Shown piece by piece: positions 43,774-50,709 of a stretch of DNA of 64,000 nucleotides. Within the stretch, counting starts at the first letter, position 1. Every line of letters begins with the position of its first letter. The notes under the pieces were generated by a model. It was not told the DNA's origin and did not search any database. It saw only the letters and a list, made by a program, of their open reading frames with translations. This DNA comes from CAZNPL01 sp964574815 (GTDB lineage: Bacteria; Planctomycetota; Phycisphaerae; UBA1845): positions 3,757-67,756 of the forward strand of contig CAZNPL010000039.1 of assembly GCA_964574815.1 (NCBI GenBank), read 5' to 3'. A program made the position numbers and the translations under genes.

Positions 43774-44748
43774 CTACGCCGGTCGCAGATGCTGCACGCT
43801 GAAGAGCTTCTCTGAGTCCATCCAGACATCATCCACGGTCAGCCCCGCACGATCGGCCAATGCAGCGAATTCGTCGGGGCTGTACTTGTAGGAAAACTCG
43901 GTTCCTATGCGCTCGTCGGATTCGAACCCAACCTCTCTGCCGTCGATCCGCGCCGTCTGATCTCTCTGGCTGACCAGCGCCATCTCGATCCGGCCGTCGG
44001 CCTCGTTGTACGGGGCCTCGTACCCAAAAGCGCTAACGACAAAATCGGCGTCCAACTCGCGATTCAATCGGTGAAGGTAATTCAGCGCGAATTCCCGCGA
44101 CACGCCCGCGGCGTCATCGTAAGCGGCCTCGAGACGGTCGCGATCCTTCTTGAGATCCACACCAATCAGAACGCTACCGCCCTGCTCGCAGAGCTCGCTC
44201 ATGTGGCGAAGCACACTCAACGCGTTTTTTCGAGTGAAATTGCCGATCGTTGATCCGGGGAAGTAGGCGACTCGCCTCCGTACTTCGTTATTGCAGTCGG
44301 GAACCTCGTAATCGCCGGTGAAATCCGCACACACCGGCAATACATCGAGGTCCGGAAACCGCTCATCCATCTCGGTGGCAAACTCGATCAACTGCTGCTT
44401 GGCCACGTCGATGGGAACATAGCCCGCGGGCTCATCGAGGTTCTCCAGCAGCAACTGGGTCTTGGTGCCGCTTCCGCTGCCCGGTTCAATCACCAGCGCA
44501 CCAGGGCCGATCCGCTCGGCGATGTCCTCCATGTTCCGGCGCATGATGGCGACTTCCGTCCGAGTCAGGTAATACTCCTCCGTCTCGCAGATCCTCTCGA
44601 ACAGCCGCGCACCGCGCCCGTCGTAAAGATACTGGCTGGGAAGCATCTTCGGAGACTGCGACAGGCCGCGCAAAACTTCGTCACGCATCGTCCTCGTCGC
44701 GGGCTCCTGATCGTGGATCGTGATCGTCTCGATCGTCTTCCGGATCAT
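43774..44748 (-). CDS. egtD: L-histidine N(alpha)-methyltransferase (hercynine synthase)
   Basis: 324-residue SAM-dependent methyltransferase that trimethylates histidine to hercynine, the precursor of ergothioneine. Family features are LPSQYLYDGRGARLFERICETEEYYLTRTE, the SAM loop IEPGSGSGTKTQLLLEN, YVPIDVAKQQL, VAYFPGSTIGNF and a C-terminal FSYKYSPDEFAALADRAGL. ATG 44748 has GGGAG about 6 bases upstream. No EgtB (iron sulfoxide synthase) or rhodanese-like EanB is near. Instead the next gene upstream on the same strand, 290 bases away, is the molybdopterin/cysteine-desulfurase fusion, which can supply the sulfur-insertion step. Confidence 0.93.
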   Translation of the reverse strand: MIRKTIETITIHDQEPATRTMRDEVLRGLSQSPKMLPSQYLYDGRGARLFERICETEEYYLTRTEVAIMRRNMEDIAERIGPGALVIEPGSGSGTKTQLLLENLDEPAGYVPIDVAKQQLIEFATEMDERFPDLDVLPVCADFTGDYEVPDCNNEVRRRVAYFPGSTIGNFTRKNALSVLRHMSELCEQGGSVLIGVDLKKDRDRLEAAYDDAAGVSREFALNYLHRLNRELDADFVVSAFGYEAPYNEADGRIEMALVSQRDQTARIDGREVGFESDERIGTEFSYKYSPDEFAALADRAGLTVDDVWMDSEKLFSVQHLRPA

Positions 44749-45038
44749 CCGGGGTCTCCCTTTTCGATGCATACGGCCGCAACAAAGCCATGAACTTCAA
44801 TCGCAGTCCATCAGTTACGAACAATTCGCTCAAGGAGAGAATCGGCCCCAAACCGCACGGTTCGGGCACCACAGACCGGTGCCGCGCTCGGCCTGCTTAT
44901 TATAGTCGCGAACACCGTTTCCCGCAAAAACCATGTTTCGATAGCCTTCGTCGTACTCGCTTCCCTCGCTGAGCCGCGCTTGGCCGATCCGGACAAAACG
45001 AGCATCGAACCTCAAGCGCCGGTGAAACACGCGCAGGG

Positions 45039-48000
45039 TCACTTGCACGGCAGGAACCGGATCGTGGCCTCCATCTCCCTCAGAACGTGTGCCAACGCCC
45101 CACACGCTTCATCAACGTCCGTTTCAGTCGTTTCAAGTGAAAGCGAGAAACGAACGGAACAATGCGCTTCGTCCGCGGTCTTGCCCATCGCCGTCAGCAC
45201 GTGCGTCGGTTCGGGAGAGCCGGATTTGCATGCCGATCCGGACGAAAGCGACACCCCGCAAATGTCCATCGCCACCACCACGGATTCGCCGCGCAGGTCG
45301 GGCAGCGTCATGTTGAGAATGTTCGGCAATCGTTTCTCGCGGTGGCCATTCAGCTCGGCACCCGGGATCAGGCTGCGAACACCGGTTTCCAGACGATCGC
45401 GCAGTGCCGCCGTCGCCGCCGCCCCGTCGAGACCGCACCCGGCGAGCTCGGCGGCCTTGCCGAAACCGGCAATCGCCGGAACGTTCTCAGTCCCCGCGCG
45501 CAGCCCGCCCTCCTGACTCCCTCCGTGAATGAGCGGTTCCAGCTCAATTCCCTTTTTAAGATAAAGCGCGCCCACGCCCTTCGGGCCGTGGAACTTGTGC
45601 GCGGAAGTGGTGAGCATATCGACGTCAAGATCGTCGACGTCGACCGGGATCTTGCCGATTGCCTGGACCGCGTCACAGTGAAACAGCGCGCCTCGCTCAT
45701 GTGCGACGGCGGCGAGCTCCTTGATCGGCTGAATGGTCCCCACTTCATTATTCGCCAGCATGGTCGAGACCAGGATCGTATTCTCGCGCAGCGCCTTGCG
45801 CAGCGAATCAGGGTCAATCAGGCCCCGCCCATCCACGTCAAGATAAGTGACGTCGCACCCAAGCCGCTCCAGAAAGGCACACGTCCGAAGAATGCACGGG
45901 TGCTCAACAGCCGACGTGATCACGTGTCGGCCCTCCGGCTTGCGCGTCAATGCAATCCCTTTGAGCGCCAGATTGTTGGCTTCCGAGCCGCCGCCGGTGA
46001 AGACGATTCGTCGGGGACGCGCGTTGACGAGCTGCGCCACTTGGCGACGCGCCCCTTCGAGGACGTCGGCCGCCTTCCGCCCGGCACGATGAATGCTCGA
46101 GGGATTCCCTTGCGTCTTCTCCAGACAGTCGTTCATGGCGTCGCGAACGGCGTCGGCCATGGGCGTGGTCGCGGCATTGTCGAGATAAATGCGCCTGGTC
46201 GTTATCTGCCGCGCCGCTTCCGAACGCACCGGCGCAACCGCACATGCCGTCGCAACCTCTTCAGCTTGCCGACGCGTCATCTCCGTTCCTTCCTCGATCT
46301 TCACCACGTCACACAGAAGGGCTTTATAGACCGGAAATCCCGTGATCTCGTCGAAATTGTCGTTGTCCGTCAGATTGTTGACGTTCCACTCCCGCCACGC
46401 CTTGGGCCCGACCGGCGTCCCCCCGCCCTGATTGCATTCGATCGCACCCTGAACGATGTCATCCGTAACGCGGGCACGGAAATGGACCGCACCACGGCCG
46501 GTACGCACCTCCACCAGGTCGCCGCCGGCGATGCCACGGACCTCGGCGTCGCGCGTGTTGATCTCGACGCCGGGCTCCGGATGATCCTTCGCCAATCCCG
46601 GAATGCCGTGATGCTGGGAGTGGAAATCCGTCTGCGGCCGGGCGCCCGAGTTGAAGATCAGCGGGAACCTGTCGAGCAGCTCCGGACGGGTTCGTGGCCC
46701 CTCTTTCGGCTCCATGTACTTGGGCAACGGCTCGTAGCCGTACTCCTCGAGCAGGGTCGATCGGATCTCGAACTTGCCGGTCGGGGTGTCGAAACCCGGC
46801 GCGCCGTCCGGCCGCAACCCGCCCTTCTCCCACTTCCTGTACTCCATCATGGTAGCCGGAAGCTTCACCGAACCGCCGGCGTCCCTGACGTCCTCCAGCG
46901 TGAACCCCGACCCATCGAGCACAAACCGGATCATCTCCTCCTCGCTCTGCGGATACAGGTGCCCGTATCCCAGCCGCCGGGCAAGCTCGGCCATGATCAC
47001 GTAGTCGTTGCGCGCCTCCCCAACCGGCTCGATGAGCTTCTCGCGCAGGCGAAACAGTGGGCCGTAAGTCATGTACGACTCGATCTCGAACATCGTCGTG
47101 GCCGGCAGCACCACGTCGGCGTACCCTGCGTCCGCCGTCAACGTGCGATCGATGCACACCAGGAAATCGAGTTCATCGAGCGTAGCCCGCCAAACCGGCA
47201 TCTGGGGCCAAGCGGTGAGCAGTTGCGAGCCGTGGATCAAAAGCCCGCGGATCCGGTAGGGATCGCCGTTCAATACCGACGGCACCAGGCGACTCGCGTG
47301 CGGTTCATGACGATAAAGCGAGTAGATCGGGAACTTCTCGACGCCGACGGCCCGATCAAGACGGGCGTTCCGTTGGTTGCAGCCCTTGTTGATCGGGAAA
47401 TGCGAGTTCGGCATCGCCAGCCCGATTCCGCCCGGCACGTCCAGTTGGCCGGCCAGCGCAAACAGGGTCAATACTGCCCGGATGGCCTGCACGCCGCTGT
47501 TGGAGTATTCCAGTCCGGTGTACATCACAGGGCATGCCCCGGCGGCCCGAGCGATCCGTTGAGCGAGTTCGCGAATCGTTCCCGCAGGCACGCCCGTGAT
47601 CTCTGCCGTGGCTTCGGGCTCAAAATGCTGCACGTACGACTCGAGCTCCTCAAAGCCGTGACACCACCGCTTGACAAACGCGTCGTCGTAAAACTCCTCG
47701 TCAATGCAGACGCCGATCATGCTCAGCGCCAGGGCCCCGTCGGTCCCCGGCCGGATCGGCACCCACTGCGCCCCGCAGCGCACGGCGGTTTCGGTGCGCC
47801 GCGGATCGATCACGACAACGTCCGCACCGCGCCGCACGGCCGCCTCCAACCGATGCATGTCCAGCGGCGGCGAGTCGGTCGCCGGATTGGTGCCCCACAC
47901 GACCAGCAGGTCCGCGTTTTCTATGTCCGCGAACATGTTGATCAGCATCCGGCCCATCGTGACGTGCGGCGCAATCATCCCAAACGACACGTAACAAAGC

Positions 48001-48494
48001 GCGCCCGCGCCCATGGTGTTCGGAGAGCCGAACGGAAAAAGCACACTGGATGCGGAACTGACGGCGACGCCCTCTGGTTGAAAGAGATCGCAGAGCGACA
48101 GCTCGAACGCTCCCCGTCCGGTGTAGATTGCCACGGCCTCGGGACCGGACTCGGCTTGGATGCGCTGGAGGTTATCGACGATCAGATCGTAAGCCTGGTC
48201 CCAGGTGATACGCTCGAACTCGTGCGTTCCTTTGGGCCCCACGCGCTTCAACGGATACTTGAGGCGGTGCTCGGAATAGATGATCTCCGGCGCATGTTTA
48301 CCGCGACGGCAGATCATCCCCAACGGATGTGAAGCGTCCTTCCGTATGCCGACCAGCCGGCCGTCACGCAGCGCTACTTCAACCCAGCACCCCGCCGGGC
48401 AGATGCCGCAAAGTCCCCGCTTCCACTCGACGTCACACGCCGAATCGGCCTCGGGGCCCGTCCCGTGTTCACCATCCGACGTTGCGGCCATCAT
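45039..48494 (-). CDS. metallopterin-dependent ergothioneine synthase (molybdopterin enzyme fused to cysteine desulfurase)
   Basis: 1151-residue fusion. Residues ~20-735 are a cytoplasmic molybdopterin oxidoreductase-fold module with a [4Fe-4S] site (C29, C32, C36, C62), a likely metal-ligand Cys167 (GSPNTMGAGALCYVS) and acetylene-hydratase-like spacing; there is no Tat signal. Residues ~768-1140 are a NifS/IscS-type desulfurase: RIYLDNAATTP, H865 in EHPCI, PLP Lys967 in SAHKF and catalytic Cys1089 in SSGSACKSGS. This architecture matches the enzyme described from Caldithrix abyssi, which moves sulfur from cysteine to hercynine; the adjacent egtD supports the same role. Mo or W cannot be told apart. 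ATG 48494 follows GGGAGA. Met739, at the junction, has its own Shine-Dalgarno-like GGAAGGA. Confidence 0.9.
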   Translation of the reverse strand: MMAATSDGEHGTGPEADSACDVEWKRGLCGICPAGCWVEVALRDGRLVGIRKDASHPLGMICRRGKHAPEIIYSEHRLKYPLKRVGPKGTHEFERITWDQAYDLIVDNLQRIQAESGPEAVAIYTGRGAFELSLCDLFQPEGVAVSSASSVLFPFGSPNTMGAGALCYVSFGMIAPHVTMGRMLINMFADIENADLLVVWGTNPATDSPPLDMHRLEAAVRRGADVVVIDPRRTETAVRCGAQWVPIRPGTDGALALSMIGVCIDEEFYDDAFVKRWCHGFEELESYVQHFEPEATAEITGVPAGTIRELAQRIARAAGACPVMYTGLEYSNSGVQAIRAVLTLFALAGQLDVPGGIGLAMPNSHFPINKGCNQRNARLDRAVGVEKFPIYSLYRHEPHASRLVPSVLNGDPYRIRGLLIHGSQLLTAWPQMPVWRATLDELDFLVCIDRTLTADAGYADVVLPATTMFEIESYMTYGPLFRLREKLIEPVGEARNDYVIMAELARRLGYGHLYPQSEEEMIRFVLDGSGFTLEDVRDAGGSVKLPATMMEYRKWEKGGLRPDGAPGFDTPTGKFEIRSTLLEEYGYEPLPKYMEPKEGPRTRPELLDRFPLIFNSGARPQTDFHSQHHGIPGLAKDHPEPGVEINTRDAEVRGIAGGDLVEVRTGRGAVHFRARVTDDIVQGAIECNQGGGTPVGPKAWREWNVNNLTDNDNFDEITGFPVYKALLCDVVKIEEGTEMTRRQAEEVATACAVAPVRSEAARQITTRRIYLDNAATTPMADAVRDAMNDCLEKTQGNPSSIHRAGRKAADVLEGARRQVAQLVNARPRRIVFTGGGSEANNLALKGIALTRKPEGRHVITSAVEHPCILRTCAFLERLGCDVTYLDVDGRGLIDPDSLRKALRENTILVSTMLANNEVGTIQPIKELAAVAHERGALFHCDAVQAIGKIPVDVDDLDVDMLTTSAHKFHGPKGVGALYLKKGIELEPLIHGGSQEGGLRAGTENVPAIAGFGKAAELAGCGLDGAAATAALRDRLETGVRSLIPGAELNGHREKRLPNILNMTLPDLRGESVVVAMDICGVSLSSGSACKSGSPEPTHVLTAMGKTADEAHCSVRFSLSLETTETDVDEACGALAHVLREMEATIRFLPCK

Positions 48495-48526
48495 GTTCTC
48501 CCTGCCGTGCCGCCCGGGTCGCCAGA

Positions 48527-48844
48527 CTATTCGTCAAGATCCTCCTCGCCTTGCTCAAACAGTTCACCCGCCTCATCGACCGGACCCTCGACGATTGCGT
48601 CAATCGCATCGAGGAGCCAATCTAGATCGTCGGACTCGGCATCCAATTCGACACGCAGGAATTCCAACTCCTCGCCCTGCCCCACATCGACCGCTCGTTG
48701 CCACTCCTCACGCCCGAAGACCACCTCTTCCTGGCCCGTGGCCGCGTCCACTGCGATAACCACGTCGGCTTCTGCGAGCGCATCGTGGGCGCGTCCTCCC
48801 TGCAGATCCTGAATCAAAACCGTGGTGCCGTCGAAGTCGCTCAT
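48527..48844 (-). CDS. small acidic protein upstream of the ergothioneine synthase gene
   Basis: 105-residue, strongly acidic protein (C-terminus DEAGELFEQGEEDLDE) with an ordered-looking N-terminal half: GTTVLIQDLQGGRAHDALAEADVVIAVDAATGQEEVVFGREEW. It has no signal peptide, transmembrane helix or Cys. It ends 32 bases before the fusion gene on the same strand, so the two are probably co-transcribed. I do not recognise a family; it could be a chaperone or regulator of the cofactor-loaded enzyme, which is a guess from position only. The ribosome binding site is weak. Confidence 0.6.
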   Translation of the reverse strand: MSDFDGTTVLIQDLQGGRAHDALAEADVVIAVDAATGQEEVVFGREEWQRAVDVGQGEELEFLRVELDAESDDLDWLLDAIDAIVEGPVDEAGELFEQGEEDLDE

Positions 48845-48984
48845 CTCGACTTTTCGCTAAGTTCGCCTTTGCCCGCCAACGCGATGACCTCGCCCGGAGG
48901 CTCCCTTTCGTGGAGTCCCGGCCGAAACCTCCGCGTCGGCAGTCCCGCGGGGAGCGCGACCCGAATGAAATCGCGGAGCATCAT

Positions 48985-50025
48985 TCCGGAACCAGACCAG
49001 CAGAAACTCGGCCACGGAAATAGTTGCGACGCGAAGTATACGGGCACTAGGAGCGCACTGCAAGACAGGGGGCTGTTCCGATAAACCCTTAGCCAAAAAA
49101 AGCTTATGGGATCCGAGCGCAGTCGGGCCAGTATGTCGAACCACACAATTGCTATCAGCCCAAAGCAAACCAGTGGCGCTCGGGACCGCCAACAGGCAGG
49201 GCGGCGGTCCGGCGCGTCGCCGATCCCGCGACCGTGTGGTCAGGCGGTCGCTTCAAACGGATCGGCGGTTCGTCGCGCCAGGCCGCCGCCTGTTAGATGG
49301 GTGCTCATTAAAGAGGGCGACGCGATTGTCCGGGCGCCGCCTGCCCGAGTCGCCGGTCGTGCCGACGGCTCGTGACTAATCTGGTACCCGTGGCTTGTAC
49401 TGCTGACCGTACGTATTCTGCCCGTGCGGCAAGGTTTTCATCAGCGTCCACCCATGACTTCCGCGGACTCCGCGACTCGCATTGCCAGACGAGCCTCTTA
49501 CTTCGTCCCTCCGTCCCTTAGTCCCTTGCTTTGGTTGCGGCCAACGGCCGCGCTGCGATCTCCCCGGCTCCCGCCGGGGGCTTCTGGCGTAGCCCCCGGG
49601 CGGAATCCGAAGGATGGTTGGATCCTGACTCACAACTTCTGACAACATGCGGAGTGACCTCAACTCCGTGTTCGCTTCGCCGGCCCCGTTATTTCCCCTA
49701 CTGTTAAAGACCATATTCAGCGACGTTACGCTGCTGTTTTCATCAATTGACCGGTGCATGCTGCGGCTGTGCTGCAGGGTCGATGTACGCCTCAAGTCGC
49801 TGTATCAATTCTCCCCGATGACGTCTACCCCGCTGTCGTACATGGACTTATGACCAACGCCTTGCGCGGCCCCAGATATCCTGAGTCTCGCCTTCGCCGC
49901 TGGTAACATCACACCAGCCGGATGATTCCCGAATCACTTCCTTGCCTCGCCCAACGTGCCCCGCGACAATACATTCACCGATCCGCCATCAATTGAACGT
50001 GGGTTCTTGTCGAGGTCCGTGTTTC
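48985..50025. other. ~1 kb region with no supported gene
   Basis: This is the longest stretch here without a convincing coding frame. Frames on both strands are short and of odd composition. It contains a GC hairpin (listed separately) and scattered GC-rich inverted repeats such as CGGGC (49331-49335) / GCCCG (49343-49347). The left end carries the upstream region of the acidic-protein gene and the right end that of the ECF sigma factor. Confidence 0.4.
49574..49599. repeat. GC-rich perfect inverted repeat
   Basis: CCGGGGGCT (49574-49582) and AGCCCCCGG (49591-49599) with an eight-base loop, lying in the gene-poor region. There is no T-run on either side. It could be a REP-like element or an attenuator remnant; only one copy is seen in the window. 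Confidence 0.5.
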
Positions 50026-50595
50026 GTGAGCGAGCCATCTGACGATCAAGTGACCCTTCTGCTGCAGCAGGCCAGCAAGGGCAGTCGTGACGCCGTCGAC
50101 CGCCTGCTCCCCCTTGTGTACGACGAGCTGCGCCGCATCGCCAGCGACTACCTCTATCGTGAACGCGCAGACCACACCCTGCAGCCGACCGCCATCGTCC
50201 ACGAGGCCTACCTCCGACTCGTTAACCAACAGTCCGCCGGATGGAATGACCGCACGCAGTTCTTCGCAGTGGCCGCAAAGATTATGAGACGCATCCTCGT
50301 CGACCACGCCCGCTCGCGGAAAGCGGCCAAGAGGGGGGGCGGCAAGAGGAAAAGCGAGTTCGACGATGCGTTGGCGGTGTTCGAGGAACGTGCCATCGAC
50401 CTCGTTGCCCTTGACGAAGTGCTGAATAAGCTGGCGGACGTGGACGAACGAAAAAGTCGCGTGGTGGAACTCCGATTCTTCGGTGGCCTCAGTGTCGAGG
50501 AGACCTCGCGAATCCTCAACGTGCCGCTCCGCACCGTCGAGCGGGACTGGACCTTCGCTAAAGCCTGGCTGCGCAGCAAGTTGGGCGATGTTTGA
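50026..50595 (+). CDS. ECF sigma factor of the planctomycete kinase-associated type
   Basis: 189-residue sigma-70-family factor. Region 2 includes LLPLVYDELRRIASDYLYRERADHTLQPTAIVHEAYLRLV and the family's WNDRTQFFAVAAKIMRRILVDHARSRKAAKRGGG. Region 4 is LNKLADVDERKSRVVELRFFGGLSVEETSRILNVPLRTVERDW. This wording matches the ECF group found next to Ser/Thr kinases in Planctomycetota and relatives. GTG 50026 has GAGG about 10 bases upstream; a frame opening at 49942 adds an atypical N-terminus. The kinase gene follows after 114 bases, so phosphorylation rather than an anti-sigma factor is likely to control it. Confidence 0.92.
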   Translation: MSEPSDDQVTLLLQQASKGSRDAVDRLLPLVYDELRRIASDYLYRERADHTLQPTAIVHEAYLRLVNQQSAGWNDRTQFFAVAAKIMRRILVDHARSRKAAKRGGGKRKSEFDDALAVFEERAIDLVALDEVLNKLADVDERKSRVVELRFFGGLSVEETSRILNVPLRTVERDWTFAKAWLRSKLGDV

Positions 50596-50709
50596 ACCCG
50601 GCTGCCGCCCAAGAGCGCCCGCGCTTCCGATGGCGGAGCGCCTGCCGCACTCTCGCGGTTAAATGCGCGTGAACACACAATTGATATTCTTGAATGGGCG
50701 ATCTGCGAA

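Noticed and set aside
43914..43932. GGATTCGAACCC, which as its complement looks like a tRNA T-loop
   Set aside because: It lies inside egtD, the flanking bases do not pair into a T-stem, and no acceptor or anticodon arm is present.
45162..48332. A 1056-codon open frame on the plus strand, antisense to the ergothioneine synthase gene
   Set aside because: It is a mirror of a GC-rich, strongly biased coding sequence. The translation is rich in Arg, His and Gln with no domain pattern, while the minus strand has clear catalytic motifs throughout.
48841..48984. Possible 47-codon gene whose TGA overlaps the ATG of the acidic protein (ATGA)
   Set aside because: The overlap is suggestive of coupling, but there is no spaced ribosome binding site, the sequence matches nothing I know, and the frame continues upstream in meaningless composition.
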